Below are positions 1 to 9,016 of a stretch of 40,496 bases of DNA, in pieces. Every line of letters begins with the position of its first letter. The first letter of the stretch is position 1. Made by a program: the position numbers and the translations under genes. The stretch spans positions 1-40,496 of the forward strand of contig JBQTGY010000021.1 in the NCBI GenBank assembly GCA_052390415.1, written 5' to 3'. Under the pieces are notes generated by a model. That model was not told the DNA's origin and ran no database searches. It saw nothing but the letters and a program-made list of their open reading frames with translations. Source of the DNA: JANNWF01 sp052390415. Lineage in GTDB: Bacteria; Pseudomonadota; Gammaproteobacteria; Xanthomonadales; Xanthomonadaceae.

Positions 1-93
1 GGGCGGGTGACTGGCACCCACGTTCACTTTGAAGTGTGGAACAACGACAGCGCGGTCAATCCGCACCAGTTCCTCAAGGGCCAGCGCGGCTAG
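1..93 (+). CDS. M23 family metallopeptidase, C-terminal end (partial)
   Basis: The window opens inside an open frame that ends at a TAG. The last 30 residues contain THVHFEVW followed by VNPHQFL. The HxH pair followed by F-E-V/L is the last zinc/active-site motif of LytM/M23 peptidoglycan endopeptidases, and 'VNP..FL' is their usual ending. Everything upstream, including any signal peptide or coiled coil, lies outside the window. In Xanthomonadales an M23 peptidase commonly sits just upstream of secA (family knowledge), which fits the next gene. The family call is firm; the exact subfamily cannot be judged. Confidence 0.75.
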   Translation, partial: GRVTGTHVHFEVWNNDSAVNPHQFLKGQRG

Positions 94-169
94 TCGCTGG
101 CCGGCCGATTACTCACGGTCACGGACCCCGACGAGCCGCCGCGTCGACGCGGCTGCCGACGCCCGTCGG

Positions 170-197
170 TTGAAAGTTTGGCTTCGGCCGCTTGAAT
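170..197 (+). promoter_or_regulatory. Possible secA promoter in the 219-bp gap after the M23 gene
   Basis: The gap 94-312 contains no gene. TTGAAA (170-175), a 16-nt spacer and TTGAAT (192-197) resemble a sigma-70 promoter; the -10 matches consensus at four of six positions. It would leave a leader of roughly 110 nt before secA. A second -10-like TAGAAT at 220-225 has no matching -35. This is a weak call from sequence likeness only. Confidence 0.25.
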
Positions 198-312
198 CGC
201 CGCCGGGCCGTCCCCACGCTAGAATGCCGCGTTTGGCCACCGCGCTTTTGGGTTCGAGTGGCCTCTTGTCTGTTCGCCTGACGCCGCCTTCGCGTCACAT
301 CTCGGAATTCCC

Positions 313-3060
313 ATGCTGAACAAGGTTCTCACGTCCATCTTTGGTAGCCGCAATGAGCGCTTGCTCAAGCAGATGGGAAAAAACGTCGTCAAGATCAACG
401 CACTTGAGCCGCAGTTCAAGGCGCTGAGCGACGATCAGCTGAAGGCCAAGACCGCTGAATTCAAAGCCCGCGTCGAAAAGGGCGAAACCCTGGATGTGCT
501 GCTTCCCGAAGCGTTTGCGACCATGCGTGAAGCCGCCAGCCGCGTGCTCGGCATGCGCCACTACGATGTCCAATTGATCGGTGGCATGGTGTTGCACGGC
601 GGCAAGATCGCCGAAATGCGTACCGGTGAGGGCAAAACCCTGGTCGCGACCTTGGCGGTGTACTTGAATGCGCTGTCGGGCAAGGGCGTGCACGTGGTCA
701 CCGTCAACGATTACCTGGCGCGCCGCGATGCGGGTTGGATGGGCCGCGTCTACGAATGGCTGGGCTTGACCGTCGGTGTGGTGTATCCCGGCATGCCGCA
801 CGCCAACAAGAAGGGTGCCTACGGCGCCGACATCACCTACGGCACCAACAACGAATACGGGTTCGACTACCTGCGCGACAACATGGCCTTGAGCAAGGAA
901 GATCGCTTCCAGCGCGGCCTCAATTTCGCCATCGTCGATGAAGTCGACTCCATCCTGATCGACGAAGCGCGCACGCCACTGATCATTTCCGGCCCTGCAG
1001 ACGAATCACCCGAGCTTTACGTCCGCATCAATCGCATCGTTCCCAAGCTGGTTCGGCAAACCGTGGAAGACGGCGAAGGCGACTTCTTTGTCGATGAAAA
1101 GCAGAAGCAGGCCCACCTCTCCGAAGCGGGCATGGAGAACATTGAGCGCTTGCTCAAGGAGGCCGGCATCATCAACGAGGCTGACAGCCTGTATGACGGC
1201 CAGAATGTGGCCGTGGTGCACCATCTGAACGCCGGTTTGCGCGCCCACAACCTGTTCGCTCGCGACGTCGATTACATCGTTCGCGACGGTGAAGTCATCA
1301 TCGTCGACGAATTCACCGGCCGCACCTTGGCCGGACGGCGCTGGTCGGATGGTTTGCACCAAGCCATCGAAGCCAAGGAAGGGGTGCCCATTCAGCGCGA
1401 GAACCAGACGCTGGCCAGCATCACCTTTCAAAACTTCTTCCGCATGTACGGCAAGTTGTCCGGCATGACCGGCACCGCGGACACCGAGGCCTACGAGTTC
1501 GAGAGCATCTACGGACTCGAAGTGGCGGTCATCCCCACGCATCGCCCCATGGTGCGCAAGGATCACCCCGACCTGGTGTTCCTGAAGAAAGCCGCCAAAT
1601 ACAAAGCGGTGATCGAGGATATTCGCGATTGCAACGGCCGCGGCCAGCCGGTGCTGGTGGGTACCACCTCGATCGAGATTTCCGAACTGATCGCCGAGCA
1701 GTTGAAAGCGGCCAAGATCACCCATGAAGTGTTGAACGCCAAACAACACGAGCGTGAGGCGCACATCATTGCGCAAGCGGGTCGGCCGGGCGTGGTCACC
1801 ATCGCCACCAATATGGCCGGACGCGGTACCGACATCGTGCTCGGCGGCAACTGGGAAGCCGAGTTGGAAGCCCTGGGCAGCGATGTCGATCCGGCCACCC
1901 GCGACGCCGCCAAGGGCGCGTGGAAAGTGCGTCACGATCAGGTGCTCGCGGCCGGCGGCTTGCACATCATCGGCACCGAGCGACATGAATCGCGCCGCAT
2001 CGACAATCAGTTGCGTGGCCGCTCCGGCCGTCAGGGCGATCCGGGTTCCTCGCGCTTCTATCTGTCTCTGGAAGACAATCTGATGCGGATTTTCGCCTCC
2101 GATTGGGTGCAGAAAGCCATGGCCTTTCTGGGCATGAAGGAAGAGGATGCGATCGAAGACCGCATGGTCAGCCGGCAGATCGAAAAAGCGCAGCGCAAGG
2201 TCGAGGCGCACAACTTCGATATCCGCAAGAACCTGCTCGACTTTGACGACGTGTCGAACGATCAGCGCAAGGTCATCTATCAGCAGCGCAACGAGCTGCT
2301 GGAGTCCGACTCGATCGCCGAGAACGTGCAGAACATCCGCGACGATGTCTTCATCGCCTTGGTGCAGCAGCATGTGCCCGCCGGCTCGATTGACGAGCAA
2401 TGGGACCTGCCGGGCCTGGAGCGCGTTTTGGAAGCCGACTTCGGCATCCGCGTCGACCTGAAAGCGATGGTCGATGCGCAAGCCGAAATCACCGCCGAGC
2501 AGATCGCCGAGCGGGTGCGGGAGCTTGCGGCCAAGGTGTTCGAGAACAAGGAAGCCCAGGTGGGCGACGAGATGATGCGGCACCTGGAAAAGCACGTGAT
2601 GTTGAACGTGCTGGATCAGGCGTGGAAAGAACATCTGGCGCGCATGGATTACCTGCGCCAGGGCATCCATTTGCGTGGTTACGCGCAGAAGCAACCCAAG
2701 CAGGAATACAAGCGCGAGAGTTTCGAGCTGTTCGGCGAACTGTTGGACAAGGTCAAACGCGACTTGATTGCGATGCTGGCGCGGGTGCGTATCCGTACCG
2801 AAGAAGAAGTGGCGCGACTGGAAGAGGAAGAACGTCGCAAACAGCAAGCCGAAGTTGCACGTCTGCAGTTTCAGCACGCAGACGCCGGTGGCTACGGGGC
2901 GGATGAAGAAGCTGCTGAAGTAGAGCGCGCACAGCTTGCAGATGGCGGCGCGGCGCCTCGGCAGCCGGTCCATCGCGACGCGCCCAAGGTTGGCCGCAAT
3001 GACGCTTGCCCATGTGGCAGCGGCAAGAAGTACAAGCACTGTCATGGGCAGCTGGCCTGA
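313..3060 (+). CDS. secA: Preprotein translocase ATPase SecA
   Basis: SecA is the motor ATPase that drives unfolded preproteins through SecYEG at the inner membrane. The 915-residue length is normal for proteobacteria. Visible landmarks are Walker A GEGKT at residues 105-109, the DEVDSILIDEAR DEAD-type motif from residue 209, the NMAGRGTDI motif in the second nucleotide-binding fold, and a C-terminal Zn/SecB-binding tail CPCGSGKKYKHCHG. A basic, Glu-rich linker precedes the zinc tail. The ATG at 313 gives the standard N-terminus (MLNKVLTSIFGSRNERLL). Only a weak ribosome-binding site (GGAATT) lies before it. The gene is intact, and a MutT-type gene follows it. Confidence 0.98.
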   Translation: MLNKVLTSIFGSRNERLLKQMGKNVVKINALEPQFKALSDDQLKAKTAEFKARVEKGETLDVLLPEAFATMREAASRVLGMRHYDVQLIGGMVLHGGKIAEMRTGEGKTLVATLAVYLNALSGKGVHVVTVNDYLARRDAGWMGRVYEWLGLTVGVVYPGMPHANKKGAYGADITYGTNNEYGFDYLRDNMALSKEDRFQRGLNFAIVDEVDSILIDEARTPLIISGPADESPELYVRINRIVPKLVRQTVEDGEGDFFVDEKQKQAHLSEAGMENIERLLKEAGIINEADSLYDGQNVAVVHHLNAGLRAHNLFARDVDYIVRDGEVIIVDEFTGRTLAGRRWSDGLHQAIEAKEGVPIQRENQTLASITFQNFFRMYGKLSGMTGTADTEAYEFESIYGLEVAVIPTHRPMVRKDHPDLVFLKKAAKYKAVIEDIRDCNGRGQPVLVGTTSIEISELIAEQLKAAKITHEVLNAKQHEREAHIIAQAGRPGVVTIATNMAGRGTDIVLGGNWEAELEALGSDVDPATRDAAKGAWKVRHDQVLAAGGLHIIGTERHESRRIDNQLRGRSGRQGDPGSSRFYLSLEDNLMRIFASDWVQKAMAFLGMKEEDAIEDRMVSRQIEKAQRKVEAHNFDIRKNLLDFDDVSNDQRKVIYQQRNELLESDSIAENVQNIRDDVFIALVQQHVPAGSIDEQWDLPGLERVLEADFGIRVDLKAMVDAQAEITAEQIAERVRELAAKVFENKEAQVGDEMMRHLEKHVMLNVLDQAWKEHLARMDYLRQGIHLRGYAQKQPKQEYKRESFELFGELLDKVKRDLIAMLARVRIRTEEEVARLEEEERRKQQAEVARLQFQHADAGGYGADEEAAEVERAQLADGGAAPRQPVHRDAPKVGRNDACPCGSGKKYKHCHGQLA

Positions 3061-3072
3061 AGCCGGAAAAGC

Positions 3073-3200
3073 GGGGCTGGAGACTGGGGACTGGGGGCTG
3101 GGGTGACAGGAATTGAGCCTGCTCCTTGTGATCTGGTGCCGGCAGCCTCCCCGGTTCCGACGAACTGCGCCCCAACCCCCAGCCCCCAGCCCCCAGCCCC
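3073..3200. repeat. G/C-strand hairpin repeat between secA and mutT
   Basis: A 31-nt G-rich arm (3073-3103, units like CTGGGGACTGGGGG) is mirrored by a 31-nt C-rich arm (3170-3200, units like CCCCCAGCCCCCAG) across a 66-nt spacer. Arms agree at roughly 25 of 31 positions. The transcript would fold into a long stem beginning 12 bases after the secA stop. The second arm lies in the open frame that leads into the Nudix domain of the next gene. Confidence 0.8.
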
Positions 3201-4158
3201 GCTCCATTCAAAGCCAACCCACGTCGTCGCCGCGGTCCTGCGTGATGCGCAAGGCCGCGTATTACTGAGTCAGCGCATCGCCAAAGCTGATTTGGCTGGG
3301 TTGTGGGAGTTTCCCGGCGGAAAGCGCGAGCGTGGTGAAGACTCGCCGACGGCTCTGCGACGTGAGTTGCGCGAAGAGCTGGGCATCGCCGTGCAAGAGG
3401 TCCAGCCGCTGATCGAAGTTCCGCACGCTTATCCGCAGAAGCGCATCGTGCTGGAAGTGTTCGCCGCAGAGTGGTCTGGCGAGCCGGTGGGTTGCGAAGG
3501 GCAGGCGCTGCGGTGGCTCAGCCCAGGGTTGTTGGCGAATATGCCGATGCCGAGTGCCGATCAGCCGGTGGTCGCCGCGTTGACGCAACCCGACCGCTAT
3601 CTGATCACGCCCGAACCAAGTGACAAAAACGACGTGTTCATGCGTGCGTTGACAGTTGCCTTGGCCACTGGAATCACGCGCCTGCAACTGCGCGCTCCCG
3701 GCCTGGCGCGCGACGCCATGTGGGCACTGGCCGAGAGCGTACTCGGTCAATGTCAGCAGGCCGGCGCCGAATGTTTGATCAACAGCGCATGCATGGACGC
3801 GAGGCAGATCGCCGCGCATTTTGGGTGTGGTCTGCATCTGACAACAGCACATCTCATGCAAGCCGCAATCCGACCCCTGCCCGCCGAATCGCTGGTTGCC
3901 GCGTCCTGTCACGATCCGCGCGAATTGGCACACGCACAGGCGCTGGGTTGCGATTTCGTGGTGCTCGGACCGGTGGCTGTGACACTGAGCCATCCTGGTG
4001 CCGCCGCCATGGGCTGGCCGGCATTCCGCGCCATGCGCGAGCGGGTTGCGTTACCGATCTACGCCCTCGGCGGCATGCAAATCGCCGACCTCGCGATCGC
4101 CCGCAGCCACGGCGCGCAAGGCATCGCCGCCATTCGCGGGTTGTGGCCCACGGGTTAG
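3103..4158 (+). CDS. mutT: MutT-type Nudix hydrolase fused to a ThiE-like domain
   Basis: The N-terminal half is an 8-oxo-dGTP diphosphatase-type Nudix domain, which cleans oxidised dGTP from the nucleotide pool. The Nudix box is complete (GGKRERGE ... RRELREELGI, about residues 73-96). From about residue 165 a thiamine-phosphate-synthase-like TIM-barrel half follows (ITRLQLRAPG, FVVLGPVAVT, YALGGMQ). This MutT-ThiE-like fusion is known in gammaproteobacteria; the role of the second domain is unsettled. The start is doubtful. The GTG at 3103 gives about 38 Pro-rich residues encoded partly by a repeat arm before the Nudix fold starts near 3208. A GTG at 3136 is the only other common start, and there is no ATG. 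The 3' end overlaps the convergent dusB. Confidence 0.9.
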   Translation: MTGIEPAPCDLVPAASPVPTNCAPTPSPQPPAPLHSKPTHVVAAVLRDAQGRVLLSQRIAKADLAGLWEFPGGKRERGEDSPTALRRELREELGIAVQEVQPLIEVPHAYPQKRIVLEVFAAEWSGEPVGCEGQALRWLSPGLLANMPMPSADQPVVAALTQPDRYLITPEPSDKNDVFMRALTVALATGITRLQLRAPGLARDAMWALAESVLGQCQQAGAECLINSACMDARQIAAHFGCGLHLTTAHLMQAAIRPLPAESLVAASCHDPRELAHAQALGCDFVVLGPVAVTLSHPGAAAMGWPAFRAMRERVALPIYALGGMQIADLAIARSHGAQGIAAIRGLWPTG

Positions 4159-5178
4159 CTCCACACGCGACCGCTGAAGTGCAGCGCTTGCAACTCCGCT
4201 GCCAACTTCCGCTGTCTCCAAGCGTTCGAAATACTCGCCTGCGAGCCGCAACTGTTCTTGTGCATTGTCGGCGCGGTTGAACACCTCGCGAAAGGCAATG
4301 TTGTCGGCATGCCCCTTGGCATACCAGCCCATATGCTTGCGCGCGAAGCGCACCCCCGTGTCTTCTCCATAGAAGGCGTAGAGCCGAAGCAGGTGGTCAC
4401 ACAAGATCCTGCGGATTTCGGCATGGGTGGGCTCAGGCAGCAGTTCACCCGTTGCCAGATGGTGATTGATCTCGCGAAACAACCACGGCCGCCCCTGCGC
4501 TGCACGACCGATCATCACCGCGTCGGCGCCGGTTTCCTGCAACACGCGTTGCGCCTTTTGCGGGGAGTCGATATCGCCATTGACGATCACCGGAATGCGC
4601 ACCCGCGACTTGATATGGGCGACGGTGGAGTACTCGGCATCGCCGGTGTACATCATCTCGCGCGTGCGTCCATGCACCGCCAGCATGGCGATGCCCGCAT
4701 CTTCAGCCAGGCCAGCGATGCGCACCCCGTTCTTGTTGGCTGCGTTCCAGCCCGTACGAATTTTCAGGGTGACCGGAACGTCCACCGCCGCCACCACGGC
4801 ATCGAGAATTTTCGCGACCAACACCTCGTCCTGCATCAGCGCCGAACCGCACCACGCATGGCAGACTTTTTTCGCCGGACAGCCCATGTTGATGTCGATG
4901 ATCTGCGCGCCGTGATCGACGTTGTAGCGCGCCGCGTCCGCCAGCACTGCCGGGTCGGCGCCGGCTATCTGCACGCCAATGGGATCAGGCTCACCGCTGT
5001 GATCCATGCGCCACAGGCTCTTCCTGGTCTTCCACAGGCGTGGATCGGAGGTGGTCATCTCCGATACCGCGTAACCCGCGCCCAGTTGCTTGCAGAGCAG
5101 GCGAAACGGCTTGTCGGTCACCCCAGCCATCGGCGCGAGCACGGTCGGTGACTTGAGTGAGATAGGGCCAATGTGCAT
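4051..5178 (-). CDS. dusB: tRNA-dihydrouridine synthase (DusB type)
   Basis: This FMN enzyme reduces uridines in the tRNA D-loop. Visible motifs are the N-terminal LAPMAGVTDKPFR flavin-site strand, DINMGCPAKKV with the catalytic Cys, LKIRTGW, AVHGRTR, VNGDI and GADAVMIGRAAQGRPWLF. I chose the ATG at 5178 (MHIGPISLKSPTVL) because it matches family N-termini; an in-frame start at 5259 would add 27 unrelated residues. From 5178 the protein has 375 residues, about 50 more than usual. The extra tail after 'FERLETAEV' runs 108 bp antisense into the convergent mutT gene and may be nonconserved read-through. The fis gene that follows dusB in enteric bacteria is not here. Confidence 0.93.
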   Translation of the reverse strand: MHIGPISLKSPTVLAPMAGVTDKPFRLLCKQLGAGYAVSEMTTSDPRLWKTRKSLWRMDHSGEPDPIGVQIAGADPAVLADAARYNVDHGAQIIDINMGCPAKKVCHAWCGSALMQDEVLVAKILDAVVAAVDVPVTLKIRTGWNAANKNGVRIAGLAEDAGIAMLAVHGRTREMMYTGDAEYSTVAHIKSRVRIPVIVNGDIDSPQKAQRVLQETGADAVMIGRAAQGRPWLFREINHHLATGELLPEPTHAEIRRILCDHLLRLYAFYGEDTGVRFARKHMGWYAKGHADNIAFREVFNRADNAQEQLRLAGEYFERLETAEVGSGVASAALQRSRVELTRGPQPANGGDALRAVAAGDREVGDLHAAEGVDR

Positions 5179-5284
5179 GCAGCGGTCATTGTAGAGGTGC
5201 TCAGGCGAACCGCAGCGAATCGCCAGAAAGGCTGCCGCCGGCGAGGTCTCTGGAGTCAAGTGGAGACATGACGATTGCCACTGC

Positions 5285-6394
5285 TTGATTCAGCTGCGAC
5301 TGCTTACGCTGCGCCCTCCTATTCGCCGTCGCCGGTTGGAGGTTTCCTTGGGTATCCCGCGTAGCTTGCTGCTGCTTGTCCTGATTACGACAAATTCGTT
5401 CGCGGATGTTCTTGCTGCGGAAGAGGCCAGTGCGACTACCGATCCAGCCGCGGAAGCGGGCAAAGGCGCTGATTCGTCACCTACTCGCCTGTCGGAAGTG
5501 GTGGTCTCGGGCGAGCAGCCCGGCCCCGGCATGTGGCGGGTCGAGCATGGTGAGAATGTGCTTTACATCCTCGGCACCTTGAGCCCCTTGCCCAAGCGCA
5601 TGCAATGGAAGTCGGATGAGGTCGAGGCGCTGATTGCCAGCGCGCAGCAAGTGATCAACCCGACCAGGGTGGCCGCCAAAAGCGGTCTCGGGATGTTCGG
5701 AACGGCGATGCTGCTGCCGTCCGCGCTGCGCGCTCGCAACAACCCGGACGAGCAGAAATTGGTCGACGTGCTACCGGCGGAGCTTTATCAACGCTGGCTG
5801 CCGCTGAAAGATCGCTACATGCGGCGCAACCGCTCAGTGGAGAAACGGCGGCCGATCATCGCCGCCGGCGAGCTGTACGAGAAGGCCATCGACAAGAGCG
5901 GCCTCGAGTCTTCCTCGCGGATCGACAAGGTTATTGCGAAAGCCGCCAAGCGCTATGACGTGGAAGTGGTTGAGCCGAAAATCGTGATCACCATCGAAGA
6001 TCCCAAGACCATGTTGAAGGAGATATCCGGCAACAGCCTGGATGACATCGCATGTTTTGAGAGCACCCTGGATCGCCTTGAGATCGAGCTTGATCACATG
6101 CGGGCACGTGCGAACGCATGGGCCATCGGCGATCTGGAGGCCTTGCGCGAGTTGCCCAGTCAGGATCGCGGCCGCGCCTGCCTGCAGGCCATCACTGGCT
6201 CGGCGGCGATGCAAAGTCGCGGCTTCGATAAATTGCCTGAGCGCGCGAAACAGGCATGGCTGGAAGCCGTCGACAGCGCCTTGACGATGCATGCGATCAC
6301 TTTTGCCGCCATGCCCATGCGGCAGTTGTTGGGTGACGATGGTTACCTGCAGGCATTGGCGGCGCGCGGGTATGTGGTGGTGGCGCCAGAGTGA
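5285..6394 (+). CDS. TraB/GumN family secreted protein
   Basis: The protein has 369 residues from a TTG start. An Arg-rich stretch is followed by a hydrophobic segment (SLLLLVLITTNSFA, about residues 28-40), suggesting export. The mature part opens with WRVEHGENVLYILGTLSPLP (residues 84-103), the signature strand of TraB/GumN proteins. In catalytic TIKI/TraB members this strand carries a Gly-X-X-His motif; here the position reads G97-T-L-S100, so that His is absent. Later segments (VVEPKIVITIEDP, CFESTLDRLE) fit the family. The function in bacteria is unclear. The gene is divergent from dusB, with a short shared upstream region. The true start may be one of the internal TTG codons close to the signal peptide. 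Confidence 0.75.
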   Translation: MIQLRLLTLRPPIRRRRLEVSLGIPRSLLLLVLITTNSFADVLAAEEASATTDPAAEAGKGADSSPTRLSEVVVSGEQPGPGMWRVEHGENVLYILGTLSPLPKRMQWKSDEVEALIASAQQVINPTRVAAKSGLGMFGTAMLLPSALRARNNPDEQKLVDVLPAELYQRWLPLKDRYMRRNRSVEKRRPIIAAGELYEKAIDKSGLESSSRIDKVIAKAAKRYDVEVVEPKIVITIEDPKTMLKEISGNSLDDIACFESTLDRLEIELDHMRARANAWAIGDLEALRELPSQDRGRACLQAITGSAAMQSRGFDKLPERAKQAWLEAVDSALTMHAITFAAMPMRQLLGDDGYLQALAARGYVVVAPE

Positions 6395-6416
6395 GTTGGG
6401 CTGAAGCCAAAACACT

Positions 6417-6552
6417 GAACGCGGAGACGCAGAGAAACGCAGAAGTCGCAAGGGAATCGCTGGCAGGAGCAAGCGAGGGCGTCGCTCGCACCACTGCAGC
6501 TTGACAAGCAGCGTCTTGCGTCCTGTGCGTTTCCCTGCGCCTCCGCGTTGAA
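6417..6552. repeat. Hairpin repeat, 'AACGCGGAG' family, copy 1
   Basis: The arm GAACGCGGAGACGCAGAG... (6417-6445) is mirrored by ...CTGCGCCTCCGCGTTGAA (6523-6552). The interior is about 77 nt. The element fills the gap between two convergent genes (TraB/GumN-like and rbsK). Related elements lie at 18500-18640 and 30853-30973. It may act as a bidirectional terminator or be a mobile repeat; it encodes no protein. Confidence 0.85.
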
Positions 6553-6564
6553 TGCAATTGACGA

Positions 6565-7527
6565 TCAGTCAGTAAATCTAGCCAAGACTTCGCGATGCAA
6601 CGGCATCGCCAAAGCCGCGCCAGCGCGCTCAACGGCGAGCGCAGCGACTCGACCGGCGTCGCGTACGGCTTTCGCAAAAGGTGCCTGCGGCGCGCGTGCC
6701 AGTGCTGCCGCCAGTCCACCATTGAAGGCATCGCCGGCACCCGTGGTGTCGAGCACAGTCGCCGGTTCAGCAGCATGTCGATAGTGATTGATCGAGTCGC
6801 CCCGCAGGTTGCTGGCAGCGTGCGAAACAAATGCACCACGCGCGCCCAGGGTCAGCACCACGGTGGGTACACCCAGGCGTCGACACAGCGCATGTAAATC
6901 CTCATCACCGTGGCCGTCGATGGCGTGGTCATCGACCTTCACGCCGGCTTGCTTTAGCAGGGCGACGAATTCGCTTTCGTTTGGCGTCAACACGTCGGTC
7001 AAGGGCAATAACGCCAGCGCCATCGAATCGGCGGCGGGCGCCGGGTTGTACATCGTCAACACGCCCGCCTCGCGGGCGATCTGCATCGCCTCGGCGCAAG
7101 CCGCAAGCGAGGTCTCGTTCTGTACGACCAACACCTTGGCCTTGGTCATCAACCCGGCGTGTCGGCGGATGTGTGCAGCGCTGAGTGCCGCATTTGCTCC
7201 CGGGCCGACCACGATCATGTTCTGCCCCGCCGCATCCAGCAGGATCGCCGCGCTGCCGGTGGCCAGGTCGGGTTTGCTTTCAATGACGGCATTGACGCCC
7301 TCGCTTGCCGCCAACGCCAGCGCCGCCTGACCCGCGGCGTCTTCGCCAAGCGCACCGATAAACGCACAACGTGCGCCTTGTCGCGCGGCGGCGATGGCCT
7401 GGTTGAAGCCCTTGCCGCCCGGCCCCGACGTAAACGACCCGAGCCGAGTTTCGCCGGCGGTCGGCAACTGCGTGCTGCGCCAGACGTAGTCGTGGTTGTA
7501 AGAACCAACGACGACGACGTCAGCCAT
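6565..7527 (-). CDS. rbsK: Ribokinase, PfkB family
   Basis: This cytoplasmic kinase phosphorylates D-ribose to ribose-5-phosphate. The 320-residue protein has the PfkB landmarks: N-terminal VVVGSYNHDYV, the GGKGFNQA sugar-binding loop near residue 37 (usually GGKGANQA), PNESEF, and the DTTGAGDAFNGG catalytic/anion-hole motif with its general-base Asp. It starts 4 bp after the nupC-type gene ends, so the two form an operon: the transporter brings in nucleosides and the kinase salvages the ribose released from them. No nucleoside hydrolase or phosphorylase is adjacent. Activity on another pentose cannot be excluded. Confidence 0.92.
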   Translation of the reverse strand: MADVVVVGSYNHDYVWRSTQLPTAGETRLGSFTSGPGGKGFNQAIAAARQGARCAFIGALGEDAAGQAALALAASEGVNAVIESKPDLATGSAAILLDAAGQNMIVVGPGANAALSAAHIRRHAGLMTKAKVLVVQNETSLAACAEAMQIAREAGVLTMYNPAPAADSMALALLPLTDVLTPNESEFVALLKQAGVKVDDHAIDGHGDEDLHALCRRLGVPTVVLTLGARGAFVSHAASNLRGDSINHYRHAAEPATVLDTTGAGDAFNGGLAAALARAPQAPFAKAVRDAGRVAALAVERAGAALAMPLHREVLARFTD

Positions 7528-7531
7528 GACC

Positions 7532-8869
7532 TTATGGCGTCGCGACGCAAGCCACAGCGGCAGCGGTCTCGCTGCTTTGCTGCAACAAGTACAACACGCC
7601 AGCGATGGTGGCGGTCATGAAGGTGGCGATGGAGCCGCCCAACACGGCGCGCAGGCCGAGTCTCGCCAGATCGCTGCGGCGCTCCGGAGCCAAGCCGCCG
7701 ATGCCGCCGATCTGGATTGCGATTGAGCTGAAGTTGGCAAAGCCGCACAACGCATAGGTCGCGATCAAGGCGCCCTGATTGGTCAATGCCACGCCTTGGG
7801 TTTTGCAATTGACTATGTCAGCTAGCTGCATGTATGCCACGAACTCGTTGATGACGACTTTCTGGCCAATCAAGCCGCCGACCACGGTGGCGTCCGTCCA
7901 CGGCACGCCGATCACCCAGGCCAGTGGTGCCAGCAGCAGGCCCAACAGGTTGGCGATGTCGGTCGGGCGACCCAGCGCGGCAGCCAACCCGCTGAACTCG
8001 CCAAACCATGTCAGCGGCGCATTCAACAATGCAATCAAGGCGATGAAGGCCAGTAACATCGCACCAATGTTCAGTGCCAGCCGCAGACCATCCGCGGCGC
8101 CAGCCGCCGCGGCATCGATCACGTTGCTCGAAGTCTTCTCGACTTCCATCTGCACGGTGCCACGGGTTAGCGGAACGCCGGTTTCGGGAATCAGGATCTT
8201 GGCGATCACCAAGGTGGCCGGCGCCGCCATGATCGATGCCGCCAGCAGATGCTTGGCGTAAAACGCCGCCTGTTCCGGATCGCCACCGCTGAGCATGCCC
8301 ACGTAGGCCGCCAACACGCCGCCAGCGATGTGCGCCATGCCACCGATCATCATGGTGATCAGTTCGGACTCGGTCATGCGGCCGATGTAGGGGCGTACCG
8401 TCAGCGGTGCTTCGGTCTGGCCGATGAACACGCTGGCGCAGACTGAGGTGGTTTCCGCGCCGGATACGCGCATGACCTTGGTGATCCCCCACGCCATGCC
8501 ACGCACCACCGCCTGCATCACGTTCAGGTGATACAGCACACCCATCAGGGCGGCGAAAAAGATGATGGTGGGAAGCACCTGAAACGCAAAAATGAAGCCG
8601 AACTTCGAGGTGTCCATCAGGCTGCCGAAGATGAAGTTCGAACCTGCCGATACGAATCCAAGCACCTTCACGAAGCCATTGCCCAACGCGTCGAACACGT
8701 CCTTGCCGCCGGGCACCAGCAACACCAGCGTCGCAAAGGCGATCTGCAAACTGATGCCGATTCCGACCAGCCGCCAATCGACGGCGCGCTTGTTGTTGGA
8801 AAAGATGAACGCCAAGCCGATCAGGCAGGCGAGACCGAACAGGCCAAACAAGATCGACGCCATGCGCAT
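7532..8869 (-). CDS. nupC: Concentrative nucleoside transporter (NupC/CNT family)
   Basis: This inner-membrane, ion-coupled nucleoside importer has 445 residues and many hydrophobic segments. The CNT signatures GQTEAPLTVRPYI and GQKVVINEFVAY are both present, matching the substrate- and ion-binding re-entrant loops of the family. The N-terminal domain (ILFGLFGLACLIGLAFIFSNNKRAVDWR) and the gate domain (FQVLPTIIFFAALMGVLYHL) are also recognisable. It is the first gene of an operon with rbsK, 4 bp downstream. The start at 8869 (MRMASILF) is the natural one; a second Met lies two codons later. The ion and the nucleoside range cannot be read from the sequence. Confidence 0.93.
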   Translation of the reverse strand: MRMASILFGLFGLACLIGLAFIFSNNKRAVDWRLVGIGISLQIAFATLVLLVPGGKDVFDALGNGFVKVLGFVSAGSNFIFGSLMDTSKFGFIFAFQVLPTIIFFAALMGVLYHLNVMQAVVRGMAWGITKVMRVSGAETTSVCASVFIGQTEAPLTVRPYIGRMTESELITMMIGGMAHIAGGVLAAYVGMLSGGDPEQAAFYAKHLLAASIMAAPATLVIAKILIPETGVPLTRGTVQMEVEKTSSNVIDAAAAGAADGLRLALNIGAMLLAFIALIALLNAPLTWFGEFSGLAAALGRPTDIANLLGLLLAPLAWVIGVPWTDATVVGGLIGQKVVINEFVAYMQLADIVNCKTQGVALTNQGALIATYALCGFANFSSIAIQIGGIGGLAPERRSDLARLGLRAVLGGSIATFMTATIAGVLYLLQQSSETAAAVACVATP

Positions 8870-9016
8870 TTCCCCGAGGTGATTCGGCGCAACTGCGCGA
8901 ATCTGAAGTGGCCGCAGCGTAGGTCAGGACAGCGGCAAGGCGCAACTTGCGATCGATGGTCTGACTGTCCTGGCACCGACGTGGGCATAGCCCACACGAT
9001 GCTCAAGCGATCGTCA

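Noticed and set aside
1006..3207. A 733-codon open frame antisense to secA
   Set aside because: High GC leaves long antisense frames; the sequence has no recognisable domain and secA is fully intact on the other strand.
4258..5151. A 297-codon frame antisense to dusB
   Set aside because: It mirrors the dusB frame, lacks a ribosome-binding site and has His/Arg-rich composition typical of shadows.
6417..6552. CRISPR-like repeats
   Set aside because: The repeated words are inverted arms of a hairpin, not direct repeats with unique spacers; no cas gene is present.
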